Part shown: in pieces, positions 10,001-21,827 of the stretch | Layout: each line of letters begins with the position of its first letter | How positions within the stretch are numbered: position 1 is the first letter of the stretch | Source of the DNA: Ottelia alismoides | Lineage: Eukaryota > Streptophyta > Magnoliopsida > Alismatales > Hydrocharitaceae | Direction: 5' to 3' | NCBI GenBank assembly: GCA_037367405.1 | Contig: JAZKJV010003372.1 | Span: 310,001-374,000 of the forward strand | DNA length: 64,000 nucleotides | Translations under genes and position numbers: made by a program | The notes under the pieces: generated by a model | Told to the model about the DNA's origin: nothing | The model's input: only the letters and a program-made list of their open reading frames with translations | The model's database searches: none

Positions 10001-12364
10001 AACCACCTGAGTCTCCTTGCAATTTTGGTCACCTTCACGAGTCCAAGAGCCATGGTTTAGTGTTTAGATGAGTTCCTTGTGATAGAGGGAGCTTTATCGA
10101 GGCCAAGCCAAGCTCCAGGAGCACGGGTGCACCCACAACCTCCGAGCTCCGGCAACCCTACTCCCTGGTTCATCCCAAGTATAAGAGCTACATTTTTCTC
10201 ATTTGTTTTGCTTTCATTTAATCTTAGCTTCAATTTCTAGTAGTTAGCTTAATCTCTAGTTAGTTAGATTAGCCTAATTAGCCATCCACATACTTCACGA
10301 AGTTGAGCTCCGGTGAGCTCTCCACGCGCCAACATCGCCGCTCCACCGCTCAATCCACTTCCATCTCGATCCTTGTTCCCTTCTGATTGCCCCACACATC
10401 TTCACTCACCCAGATCGATACTCAATCCGGAGATCCGCTTCTCCTCCTCCGCCGCTCACCGGAGAAGCTCCGTTTTGACTCAACTTTGCTCTGCACCACC
10501 CAATCAAGGCCCCCAGACCTCCCTTGTGTTGCTTGGAGTTTACTTTGCAGGTCTAACAGCTAAAAGACCCCACTGGGGGTTGATTCAATAGGAGACGAGG
10601 CACCTGGAGCTCCCTGCCTTTCTCGATGCCCTCGGCCACGTCGGAGCTCTAGGCACCATTTAGAGCACATCGGCAGCTGCAGAACGCCTCCCCGGAGGTA
10701 TAGAGCCTAACTCCATCGCCAAAGACCATCTGGAGGAGGAGGAGGAATCATCAATCGAAGGAAGGGAAAGCCACTGTTCTTCCCTATTCTTCAGGAACAA
10801 CATCCACCGTCCGATCTGGGGAGGCACCCCAGATTTGATCATAGTCGTTCGATGGAGCCACGTTTCAACTGTTGGATCCTCTCTTGGATCTGATCTCCCC
10901 CGCTCATCGGCGAAGCGGTACCAATTGTCGGATGCGCGACACATGTCAAGTGGAAGCCCATCAGTCGTCGGATCTGCGCAATAAAGGAATAATTTTCACA
11001 ATTTTCCCTGAAACTTTTTTGTATTTAATATTTACTCCCATAATTAAAATATAGCGTCAGAAATAAATTGGTTATTTTGCAAATGGAACCTTGAGCTTTA
11101 TATATTTGCACTTTGGTCCCTCCCAGAGTCACGTGTTTTCCCCACGTGCCCTAGGAAATTTTGCATAAAGGCCCCTGCATTTTTGTATATTGTAAATTAG
11201 TCTTTAGAAATTTAAAAAATGTCTTAATATCGCTTGGCAAAATTACATCTGGGCCCTTGAAGTTTATTTTTATTGCATTTATGCCCCTGTTAGGATATAT
11301 ATTTTGTGGCATTTATCTATTTATTAAAAATACCTACTGAGCTCCTAAAAATACACAAAATATGGAAAAATTCCTCGTACCTAATAGTTTCACAACACGT
11401 ATTTACTTGGCATTTTTGGATATTTTAAGCATTTATTAAAAATAGAATGGAACCATTTTATTCCCTATTTTATTTATAAAATACCAAAAAATATTACAAT
11501 ATCTTTAAAAATCCCAAAAAATATATATACTATATTTTGACCTATTTTATTTATGACTGAAAATCACTAAAAATGGAAAAATAAAAACCCTAAAAACCTA
11601 AAAACCCCAAAATCCTTTATAAAAATCTTAAAAATTCTTAAAAAATCCAAAAATATCTTTTTCTATTGTGTAAATTTATTTATATAAATATTTGTATAGT
11701 AAAATTGATTTGGATAATTTTGGGATTTATTTACTACTTTTAAAATCCAATTCAATTTCGGGTATTTAATTAACCCTTTATTTGGGATATTTTTATTTTA
11801 AAATACATAAAAATTATCAAAAAATCGAGAAAAATAATTAAAAAATTGAAAAATATAAAAAACCCAAAATATTTTTTTCTTATTTTTATCTATATTTATT
11901 AATATTTATAAATATTATACTAGATATATAAAGCCTTATATAAGCTTTATTGTTTATATAAAATAAAAAATATTATAAAAATATATATAAAGAAAATATA
12001 AAAAATTGAAAATTTAAAATCAATTAAAAAATTATAAAAACCAAAAAAAAAAATAAAATTAGAAAATATAGAATTAAAAACCCACAAAAATATCTATGTA
12101 CATGCATGATGATTGACTTGGTTATACAAAATGAAAATAACCTTAGGCTACCTGTATTGGTCTTTGTGGTTCGACCTCTATATACCTAATCACAATGCAT
12201 CTTATGATAGAGAAAATAAATTTTAGCCTCCACTGTGCTATTCATTGCTTTTATTAATGTTGTGGGTTAATTGCTGACTAACCGGGGTTTTCGTTTGGGT
12301 TCACTTCGACGACTGTCTGTCCGCCTTGTGGTCTGACACGACTCTGCGAGAATCTTAGGTTTAT

Positions 12365-12640
12365 CAGTGCTTCCCGTAATCCATGTTGATGATCCAAGCT
12401 TGGATTCTTCTGATTACATCTCATGAAATTCGACATCTTCTTCACAAGCGATGCTCACCGAAGACGATGAAGATCCACGAGTAGTCGATCCGGCAGCACA
12501 ACGACATCACGATACTACAAGATTATCTAGGGCAACAATATGGTAGGCCATATTATTGAGAGGGGAGGCATGTGAGAGAGAATATGGAGAGAGAGAGAGA
12601 AAAGAGAGGAGAGTTATTGTGTAAAATAAAAGGATAGGGC
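12365..12640 (-). mobile_element. Fragment of a copia-type LTR
   Basis: This stretch matches 48310-48545 within the longer copia-type LTR: GTAATCCA..TTGATGATC, TCTCATGAAATTCGACA, GAAGATGGA/ATCCA-GAGTCGTCGA-like words, then a GA-rich run (12580-12605). It fills most of the gap between the two facing Athila LTRs. No TSD is apparent. Confidence 0.6.
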
Positions 12641-12702
12641 TACTTGATAGACCATTATTTTGCGAAGGTCTAGAAATCTCACAAGGCAAGAAATCAAATC
12701 GA

Positions 12703-13040
12703 TGTTGTGACCGATCACAAAATAACAATCAATTTCTATTAACCCACAATATCAATTAATCAAGGAATAACAAAAAAAATGGAGTTAAAATTTATTATTC
12801 TACAAAACAAAATTGTATAGCGTGCAAGTATGTGTAGAGGTTGAACCATAGAGATCAAACCAGGTAGCCTATAATTATTTTTTATCAATGTATATTATGT
12901 ACACATGTCCTTTTGTTTCTCTCTCTCTCTTTTTCATTATATATATATATTAAATATACATCTATATATATCTATGAATATGAATAATAATATATAGACA
13001 TATAGTAATATATGTATATAAATACAGACATATATATATG

Positions 13041-13072
<32 letters not shown>

Positions 13073-16000
13073 GGTTAAAAGAACAATCAAATATACACAA
13101 TGACCCCTTTTTTGTTTTTACTTTTTTAGGGTTTTCATCTTACAAAATTTTTAATTTTTTTTGAAAATAGAATAAGTAATATATAACATAGTATATAATA
13201 ATATAGGGTATATAATATATAGAAGTATACATAGCCATATATAGTATATCATACAAACATATAGACATGAATTGCTCAAAAATGTAGGAAAAATATCTCT
13301 CTTTTTGTGTATTTTTATATTTTACTATTTTTAGGGGTTTTTAAATAAGAGAAAAATGAAAAAATAGGGGATAAATAATATAGCCCGAATGATTTTTTGA
13401 TTCAAAAATATTAAATAAGTCCCAAAATATCCAAAATCATTTTTATGTATACTATAAATAATAGAGAAAATAGTAGAAGAAAATTAAATATTTTTGGGTT
13501 TTAAAAATAATTTTCTTGATTTTTATATGTTTTGGGATGCTTTTTGATTTTTATGTTTTTCTTTTGAGATTTGTATGTAATTTTTAGTCTAGAAAAAAAA
13601 TAGTGTAATGCATATAAATTTTTTTTTTTGGAATTTTTAAAGAAGTTTTAAAATTTTTCTAATTTTAATATCTAAGTAGGGAAAATACAGGTATTGTTCG
13701 ATTTTCAATAAATAATTAAATGCCTTAAAATACAATTTTAAAATCATGATAATTAGATGCATCATTCAAGGGATTCTCCATAATTTTTGCTAAAGAAAAA
13801 TCAAATTGATGCTATTTTTCACAAAAATCCCAAGATAACTCAATGTCCATTACTAGCATGGGCCAAAATGTAATTAACATAAACTTTCTATTCATTTCAG
13901 AACACTCCATACAAAAGCCAAGGCATTATTACAATTTTCACGCAAATACAAAAATATTATACGCTTGGGAGGTGTATAATTGGAAATTTACAAAATTTTT
14001 GATCCTTTGTGTATTTTATCCACAAAAATATACATTGCATATACAATATATAGGACTAAAAGGAAATGAAGAAAACTGGCAGGGAATACATGACATTTGA
14101 CCAAACTCATGCAAGGACCCCACGTGAACTGGGCTAGCACGGATATATGAACAATTTCATGAAGATGCAGGGGCCTTATTGCAATTTTTACCTAAATATT
14201 TACACTCCAGCATAATGTTTGTATATTAAATAAAAAATATAAAAGGCGGAGGAGGTTTAGTGCAAATACCCCTTTATTTGCGTGGCAACCGATGGCTCAG
14301 ATTGATTCACTTAACTCCATCCAATGGCTGATGCAGGAATTGCTTTGCCCTTCGATCGGACGATCAAGATATAAACTGGGGCACACCATCTGATTGAATG
14401 ACAACTACTACTCAGGAAAAATGGGGAAGAACGTGTCTTCCCCCGTCCTTCGATCATCGTTCTCTCCTCCTTCCCACGGTCTCCGATGAAGATCTTTGGC
14501 TCTACATATCTGGGAGGGTTGTTCACAGCCGATGAGGTGATCGAGAAGGTCCAGGGCCCAGTGATGGGATCCTGGCAAGTCAGAGAAGCGTAGGCACCTG
14601 GAGAGTCTTTGATAGGCTCTGATCTGAACCAAGAGGGGTCCGTTGAGCTCGGAACCTACATAGTAAGATACTAGGGCTTGACGCAAAGGTCCTCGGCTCG
14701 ATCTGAAGCTGGAACACGTAAGGAATGAAGCGAATGATGAAGCTCAAGCGAACGGTGGTGGAGGAGCTTTGATTCGCTGATCGAAGCACAATCACGAGGA
14801 TTCGATGGGTGGTCAACATGGATAACGCAACGAGAGATATAATGGGGGTGAACTTGGCGGTCGAGAATAGTTGGATTCACGATGGAATCCCTAGCGGCTT
14901 CAATGAATGCTTTAATTGGACTTAAGCCTAAGTTACTGGATTAAATACTAACCTAACTATTGGAATGGAATTTCGATAATAAAATCGACCTAAAATAGAA
15001 AAGTGCACAGCTCTTATACCTGCTGGTGAGTAGGGAGCTGGGCTACCAGAGAAGGTTACCGTGGATTTGTTCCTCTCCTCGCTCCGTCGCTTCCAAGCAC
15101 GGGGGAAAGCTCATTTTCACCGGCCTTCGATGCACACACACAAGGAATCGATCTGGAGCTCTAATAGGGATCAAAGTTGGATGGAACAAGATGATATATT
15201 TATAGACAAGAGTTCTGACGATCTTAGAGAGGGAACTTTGAGAGGCTCGAGGGAAATCTTATGGATCTGATAATTGGATGTAATGCTCGATCGAGATGAG
15301 ATCAGGTCCACTGAAGAGCTCAAGGCGATTTGAGTATTGCGGCGGCCTGGAAAAATCAAGAAGAGGTGGGAATCGAGGCTCAGACAGGAGTCAGAGCTAA
15401 AAGATGTGGAGTTGACTGGGGGTCAACGTTCCATGGAATGTGATTGGTCAACATAGGACCAGATCATGACAAAAAGGAGTTTTATTCAGAAATAATCAAA
15501 TTAAAAATAGTAAATGAATTAGTTAATTTTTATATAAAAAGTAAAAGTGTTAATTATTTTATGTAGTATTTTAATATGTTTTTTATTTATTTTTATGAGG
15601 CGGTTTTTTACAAGTTACTTTTTGTAAGTGTTTTTATAGGTATATCGACCTATGTTTTGCTCATTTTATTTTTATCTTATATTTTTGATTTTATTATTGT
15701 CTTCTCTTATTTTATTTATTTATAAAATATTTTTATGTACAAAAAATATTTTATTATATTTTTATGATGTATTTTCTATACTTAATTAAATAGGTATATA
15801 TAATATATAGGTATATTGGTATTTTATCTATGTACACTATTTTATTTTTATGTTTTGTTTGTGTTTTGATTCTATTCTAAATATGTACATATATTCTAAA
15901 TAATGTTTACAAATTTATAAAAAATATAAAATTATGAAAATAATAAAGAATAAATATAATGGATATTTTATTCAGGTATATTGTACAATTGGTGTCCAAA

Positions 16001-16305
16001 ACCTAACTTTCACACCTTAGCTCCCAAAAATATGAAAATCACTTTATTAAATAGCATATTAAAAGTTATACACAATTAAATTTTGATACATTATGAGTTT
16101 TTATTTAGGAAATATGGGTCTGGGAAGTTTTGGCTTTAGCTTTTTATTCTGAGTATAAAAGGTGCATTGTATATTATTTTTATGTAAACTCAATTTTGTA
16201 TTTTTCCTATATATTATTATCTACAATTTTCATGATCAAAGTTTATTGATTTGATAAACAAATAATATAGGAAAAAATAGGCCCCCAAAATGCTTTATTT
16301 ATGAA
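12703..16305 (-). mobile_element. Athila-type LTR in reverse orientation, 5' end missing
   Basis: Reading the minus strand from about 16300, this follows LTR A: an AAAATTGTAGATAAT-like block (complement near 16210), the ATATGGGTCTGGGAAG block (16115), a GTTGAC/GTCAAC palindrome (15411-15427), TATAAATAT (complement of 15196-15204), a GC-rich transcribed part (14280-15360), and a GGTTCAACC U5 motif near 12840. The end near 12703 reads TGTTGTGACC on the plus strand, like the solo LTR end TGTTGACAG. About 300 bp of the U3 start are missing and the sequence passes into an RT fragment near 16330. No TSD pair was found. Confidence 0.75.
15196..15204 (-). promoter_or_regulatory. TATA box of the reversed LTR
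   Basis: TATAAATAT on the minus strand, about 207 bp downstream of the GTTGAC/GTCAAC palindrome, the same spacing as in LTR A. Confidence 0.6.
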
Positions 16306-16369
16306 TAAAAGAGTATGGTATGCTTTTAGATGTCTTATAAAGGAACCACAAAGCTATAGGCTGGATGGT

Positions 16370-17235
16370 GTCTGAACTCGTGGGGATTAATCCCGCTCTC
16401 TACTTGCACCACATTTTTGTTGAGGATAATGTGAGACGTTCCAGTGAGTTCCATAGTAGGTTAAACCCTAATCTGCTGGAAGTAGTAAAGAAATAAATCG
16501 TGAAGTGGTGCAAAGCATGGTTTATATACCCTATTTCTGACTCTAAGTGGGTGGCCTCATTACATGTTGTTCCGAAGAAGTTGAGAATTCATATGGTCAA
16601 GAGGTGGGGGGGGGGTAGAGATCACGACACTGGTACTCACATCATGGTGCATCTATGTTGATTACATGTGCTTGAATGCTGCGACCAAGAAAGACCACTT
16701 TTTTTTCCACTTTACCTTGCCATTCATTTATCAGATTTTGGAGTGACCTGTAGGGAAAGCATTCTTCTATTTTCTTGATGGGTACTCAGGCTGCAATCAC
16801 GTAGTCATTTCGCCTGAGGACCAGGAAAAGACCACATTCACATGTCCATTCGACACTTATGCATTCAGGTGCATGCCATTCGAGCTATGCAATGCCTCGA
16901 GCACATTTCAACAGTGCATGATTGTTGTATTTATCGAGATGGTGGGAGATTTCCTGGAGGTTTTCATGGATGACTTCTCGATCCATGATGATTCTTTTGA
17001 TACATGTTTAACACACTTGGATCGAGTACTCAATAGGTGTAGAGAGGTGAATATGGTACTATCTTGGGAGACGAGCCATTTTATGGTAATAGAGGGTATC
17101 ATGTTGGGGCATGCCATTTCAAAAAGAGAATGGAGGTTGACCATGCTAAGATGGATGTGATAAAAAAACTTGATCCACCAACCAATGTAAAATTAGCGAG
17201 GACTTTACTAGGGCATGTTGGATTTTATACATCTT
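16370..17235 (+). pseudogene. Athila-type reverse transcriptase fragment
   Basis: Decayed RT. Read across frames: YPISDSKWVASLHVVPKK near 16530-16585, FLDGYSGCN near 16770, then an open frame from 16873 with MPFELCNASSTFQQCM and FMDDFSIHDDSFDTCL. FMDDF is the RT active-site motif (YxDD class), with both aspartates kept. It continues into FMVIEGIMLGHAISK and breaks off at LGHVGFYT near 17235. It lacks protease, RNase H and integrase and starts just after the reversed LTR, so it is a truncated piece. Confidence 0.85.
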
Positions 17236-17370
17236 AATATAATTTTCATATAAAAAGATAAAAACAACATGCATATGTTTATGTTGACCTAGATTAGACT
17301 TACTCATTTCTGAGGTACGGTTCTCCCCCTCCTTGCAGTCGTTTTCTGTATTTTTGTTCCATACAGATTG

Positions 17371-18092
17371 GATTTCAACTTCGTGGATGAATCATGTTGG
17401 GGTTTCACAAGGATGTACATGCATAAGCATATTGCATCCGTGTTTGTTGTAATTTGTCTATTTAATGGGAGGAAGAGAGGTCAAGCCGTACCTATAGATC
17501 TGAATGTGGTTTTTGGGGTACCTCGGCAGTTCTTGTGTTTGTCAGCTTGTGGAGTGATTGGTGGTGTAGAAGTGGAGATATTCCCAGATTAATTAGCTGG
17601 ATGAACAACACGTTGATTTTGTTAATGGTGTCTAAAAAATTAGTGGATCTAGGCAGAGGTGTTGCATGATCACTGAAAACATTTTCTTTTATCTGGTACC
17701 TGGAGAAGCTATTGTTGGTCTTGTAAGAAGTGGTTGGAAATCTGTAGTACTTAGTAAAATGGTGGAAATGTATCTAATTATTAATCAGTTCATGAATCAG
17801 CATGAAGATGTTGTGAGTTTGGCACAAGAAGGGTGTTGAGATGTTTAAATCAACTTCAAATAGCAAATGTAAATAAGAACTTGAGAGAATGGAAGGAATC
17901 CCCTGCCTGGGCACACATAATGTTAAAAATCTCTTTGGTGTCAAAAACCAAAACTTACAACTTACATAGGGCTCAGTGGACAATTGAAAATGCTAAAGTA
18001 GTTTAATTATTTGATGAACACACTTGTGGACATCAACTTGTGCGTGCATACCAGAAAGATTGGAGATTTAGAGCTCTCAAACACCTCTAGAT
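17371..18092 (+). pseudogene. Possible Mutator-like transposase N-terminal remnant
   Basis: An open piece at 17368-17592 (74 codons) ends in GGVEVEIFPD. Further on, different frames give FYLVPGEAIVGLVRSG (about 17680), YLIINQFMNQHEDVVSLAQ (about 17770) and LFDEHTCGHQLVRAYQKD (about 18010). FYLVPG plus a D/V-rich stretch followed by a DEHTC motif resembles the N-terminal domains of plant MuDR-type transposases. Stops and frameshifts break it. No DDE core is visible and no terminal repeats were found. The assignment rests on short motifs only and could be wrong; an old host gene fragment is the alternative. Confidence 0.3.
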
Positions 18093-18424
18093 GTATATGA
18101 ATTATTGTTTATTTATTTATTGTTGCTTTGTCATGTTAAGGACCTCAATGGTCCTATTTTGGATCCTATGTGATCAAGTTTGAATTATTAGTGCACAGTG
18201 CTAAGGTATTGTATACAACATGTGTATGTACCTATCAGTAGTATGAGCCATGCATGTAATTTGTAACTCATCTTGGTTCCATGAATTAAGCACCAATGAC
18301 AATCCATTTCAGTATCCTGTGTCCTTTTTTATTTGTAGAAAACAAAAAAAATTGCAATATAGAAAATTACACTGGTTTTGGTTGTAGTGAGTTGAGTGTT
18401 CAAGGAGAGATGCCATCTTACTTA

Positions 18425-18805
18425 AACTATGTTTTGTAGCAACTAAGAAGACATGCATCATTGCTCGCCATGAATCAGAATTTAATGAATATTAGGGTTA
18501 GGAGTAGATGAGTTTTGTCTAATGCAGGCATGCTAAGCTGAAGAGAGCAATTGTTAAACTTTTAGGCAGTTCACATTTACTAAAAAAATATCACTTTTAA
18601 AAGGCTCATGGATGGAAGATTGAAAGCCATGTTTGGAAGAGCTGAGCATTAGATGGAGGACTCTGCTGTGTTGTAACTAAGAAGTTACATATAATTGCCA
18701 GCCATGAGTTAGAATATAATAAATAATAGGGTTAGAAGTATGAGTTTTGTGTAAACTAAGCATGCTAGACCGAAAAACAAAAATAGCAACCATTGATCTT
18801 TTAAA
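18425..18805. repeat. Diverged direct duplication, about 240-bp period
   Basis: 18425-18560 (GTTTTGTAGCAACTAAGAAG, GCATGCTAAG near its end) is similar to 18667-18805 (GTGTTGTAACTAAGAAG, GCATGCTAGACCG). Both contain TAGGGTTAG-AGTA.GAGTTTTGT. No terminal inverted repeats were seen. Origin unknown. Confidence 0.65.
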
Positions 18806-19999
18806 AATTTCTTCTTTGAGAAATACAAGTGCAATCAAGTAGCTTCTCTATATATTGATTGGAAGCAGTGTCATTTTGAGATTTTGAAGAAATAGTCTCC
18901 AAGAATTGATCTTCAAGGTATCTATAAATTCGAGAGGATTACGATTAATATTATTGTTCTATAGAGATTCTACTTGATAGGATACTATTAGAGTTTATAT
19001 TTGATAACATCTTAGGCTAACTTCTTCCAAGGTATCTATTATCAAAAGCAACAAAGCATTTTTGACTTGCCATTGCATTTCGTATATGTTGACAAATTAT
19101 GCCATGGTATTTGTATATTTACGTTATAGTTGAATTTCAAATGGAACCTTCCCTCAAAACAATAGATACTTGACTTGCATGCTATTAGTCTTGGTAGTAT
19201 GGAGATGAAAACTTTTTCTATGTTTGCTGCCATGTGAGGTCTTGTAGCTATTAATTGTGGTTGGGTATTGTAGTATCCTTTTCTCTCTATTTGAGTGATT
19301 CCATGGTGATAGTCTAAATGTACATAATTTCTGATTCATTCACATTCTTTTAAATCCATGGGCTTGATATTATTCAATGGACTTTTTATCGGTATGATGA
19401 GGGTTCACTTCTTTTACTTTGATTAGATTTGCAAGGTTAACAATTGGAAGATATTAAGGAAATAGTCCTGCATATATGACACAATTTACAATGTCCAGGT
19501 AAGTATCAACAATGAGACTAAGACATTAGTTTTTTCATTAAAATTCAAGTTAACTAAGAGTATGGATCTATATATGAACAACCACCTGCAATCCCTATAT
19601 ATCAATGCAGTACATGTCCAACACTCATTGTGGAAAAAAAGAGGTGGCTATATTATCTAGTAACCATGTTAGTATTATACTCTTTTCCTTATTTGAAATT
19701 ATCTACTCTATATAAATAGTGCTTAGCGTTCAACATCAAATATGGTTGAAGTATCTTGAAAATAATTTCCTTATTAGGTCAAATAACTAATGTAATCTAC
19801 ATTACTCTGCGATCTTCAAGGTGATGATGAAATTGATATGACACTAATTATAAAGATTGAGATATTTGTTTAGTCACGGATGCAATCCCCGCATGATTTG
19901 TGTTCTTTACGTGTGTCCTTTCCCGTGTTGAAGTTTCACACGTGGATGAAGTTCCCGCTTTTCCTTGGGTAGTTAGAGTTAGCAACCTCTAGGGATGGG
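18806..19999. other. No recognisable gene
   Basis: AT-rich sequence with only short ORFs on either strand (62 codons at most) and no family motif. It could be ordinary intergenic sequence or an unrecognised decayed repeat. It ends at the copia LTR. Confidence 0.5.
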
Positions 20000-20149
20000 T
20001 GTTGAGACTAAGATTTGAATTTCTATGTTTTTCATTAGGCTCCCTAATCCTCTTTATATAACAAGAGGATTAGGGTTAGGGTTTACAGAAGGGGAGACAC
20101 CAAATAGGAAATACCCAAAATACTCTTTTTACATAACTTTATTCTTGAC
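20000..20149 (-). mobile_element. 3' LTR of a small copia element
   Basis: A short LTR of about 150 bp. The plus-strand left end begins TGTTGAGACTAAG. On the minus strand it follows a polypurine run (TGAAGGGGAG, complement of 20151-20160) and contains TATATAAAG (complement near 20053-20062). The text upstream of the run, CCTTCAAGCTGGAGCATATA on the plus strand, is typical of the 3' end of plant copia elements. The minus-strand start reads GTCAAG, so its TG has mutated. Confidence 0.7.
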
Positions 20150-20206
20150 TCTCCCCTTCAAGCTGGAGCATATAAGTCATACATGCTCAGCTTGTTACAA
20201 CATTTC

Positions 20207-20816
20207 TCGAACTTGACCCGTGCTAGTGGCTTTGTAAATATATCTGCAGCCTGCTATGTAGATAGAACACCTTGTGTGTGTAATAGCCCCTTTTGCATGA
20301 GATCTCTTGTGTAATGACAATCAATTTCCACATGATTTCTTTGTTCATGAAACATGGGATTGTTTGCAATGTACATTGCTTCTTGATTGTCACATCTTAG
20401 TTCCATAATGTCCTTATACCTCACATGGAGGTCAGTTAGTACGGACTTGACCCACATGAGTTCAACTGCTGCTTGTGCCTGGCTCAATATTCACTTTCAG
20501 CACTTGACCGTGACACCACTGCATGCTTCTTTCTTTTCCATGTGATTAGGTTTCCTCCTAGATATGTGCAAAAAATCGTGGTAGATTTTCTATCTTGCAA
20601 GCATCCTCCTTAGTCTGCATCAGAATAGGCCACAAGGCTGAGGTTGCCATCCTTGCGAAATAATAGTCCTTTCCCAGGAGTCTGTTTGATGTATCGAAGG
20701 ATTATCATGCATTGCTCAAAGTGATTTACAGTAGGAGAGTCCAAAAACTGACTTAATATTCCTACTGCCAGAGAAATATCTGGACGAGTAATAGTGAGAT
20801 AAAGCAGTTTGCCTAC
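20207..20816 (-). pseudogene. Copia RT end and RNase H, truncated
   Basis: Minus strand, right to left: VGKLLYLTITRPDISLAVG, then VNHFEQCMIILRYIKQTPGK, GLLFRKDGNLSLVAYSDAD, a stop, DRKSTTIFCTYLGGN, SSAESEY, a frameshift, then the open 77-codon piece 20487-20254 (ELMWVKSVLTDL, ELRCDNQEAMYIANNP, HVEIDCHYTRDL). These are the RT thumb and RNase H of Ty1/copia pol. Upstream pol, gag and the 5' LTR are missing because Athila LTR B begins at 20817, inside the codons just before VGK. Confidence 0.9.
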
Positions 20817-21483
20817 TGATGAATATGTGATTCATCACTTCTAAAGTTGAAAATAGAGCCTTGTTCCCGAGTATTTAGCAGGATATTTCCCTCTATCTTG
20901 CATAAATAGCATTCATGCATGCATTCACAATACATGCATTTTAGCATCCACATTTGCATTAAAATTTGAAGTCTATTTCACTTGTAAATACTCACCAATA
21001 ATTCACCTAATTATCTGTATTTTATTATCCCTCTAAAGTCAATAAAACCTTCCTTATATTGTGTATATTATTAGTTAATAATATAAGGAAAATTGCCAAA
21101 AATTCTTAGCATGTAAATTACCCCATAAAAATCTCAGTCCCAGTTGGAGACCCCAGATCTTAGAATGCCAATATCTACTTCATACAACCTTTGAATTAGG
21201 TCTACTCACCTTCAGATTAATACACATTCAGAGACCTTTAAAATGAGACCAATTTCATTCAATTCGGAGCTCGTGTGCAAAACATAGGTTTTTGGGCCCC
21301 TTTGTATACTATAGATATGTAAATTTGTACTCTTGTATTTTTATATCATATTTAACCTCATCTCCGTTTTTGGTCAACATGAAACTTATAGATCTAATCA
21401 AGATCTACAACTTTCATGTTTTGAGTTTTTCCAAATTCAGCTTCATTCTCTCTCTAAGTTCACATCAGCCATTCAGAGCAGGC

Positions 21484-21827
21484 CACGTGACGCCCGCTGA
21501 TTGCGCCACGTGGCCCGCTCCTTTGCGCGCCACATGCCTTCCATCTCCGTCGTCTGATCACCCGCTCTCTCTCTCTCTCTCTCTCTCTCGATCCGGGCAA
21601 TCCAAGCTGCAGCACTTCTCAGCCATTCGATCAAGCCCTGGATTCCACCCGGACCGTTAGCCAGCGCCGCGTTCTCCTTACGCCACGTGGCTGCATCCGG
21701 ACCCTTCGATGCATGCCTTTCCCTCTTAATCTCCACCATCCATCCCAGCCTTGATCTCGACCATTCGATCAAAAGCCAGTCACCATCACGACCGTTCCTC
21801 TCCTCCTTAACCTACTCCCGCCACGTG
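21484..21827. promoter_or_regulatory. Cluster of four CACGTG (G-box) sites in LTR B
   Basis: CACGTG at 21484-21489, 21507-21512, 21684-21689 and 21822-21827, the last three in the fuller form CCACGTGG. They lie 340-690 bp upstream of the TATA-like site. G-boxes bind plant bZIP and bHLH factors. Other LTRs in the window lack this cluster. Partial forms (CACGTC) follow at 21961 and 23071. Confidence 0.55.

Larger units (their letters stand above)
8427..12330 (+). mobile_element. 3' LTR of Athila element A, about 3.9 kb
   Basis: Begins TGACGAATCTCCATTTCATC directly after the polypurine tract. U3 carries the family block GGAATAAAGTAGGGGGAGA (8668), a TTGACC palindrome (9766-9788) and a TATA box (9993-10000). 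The transcribed part is GC-rich at 10280-10980 and then very AT-rich. The U5 motif GTTCGACC is near 12169. The right end is uncertain: similarity to the reversed LTR at 12703-16305 runs out near 12270, and spacing from the U5 motif in other copies predicts an end between 12300 and 12340. Confidence 0.8.

Noticed and set aside
12900..13075. (TA)n-rich tract considered as a replication origin or MITE
   Set aside because: It lies within the AT-rich part of the reversed LTR, has no flanking duplication or inverted arms, and similar tracts occur throughout the window.
20811..20826. TGATGAATA at the copia/Athila boundary considered as native copia sequence
   Set aside because: The copia frame reads VGKLL up to this point and would need an R-x-L type codon before it; the TGATGAAT...ATTCATCA palindrome instead matches five other Athila LTR starts, so it is the LTR edge.
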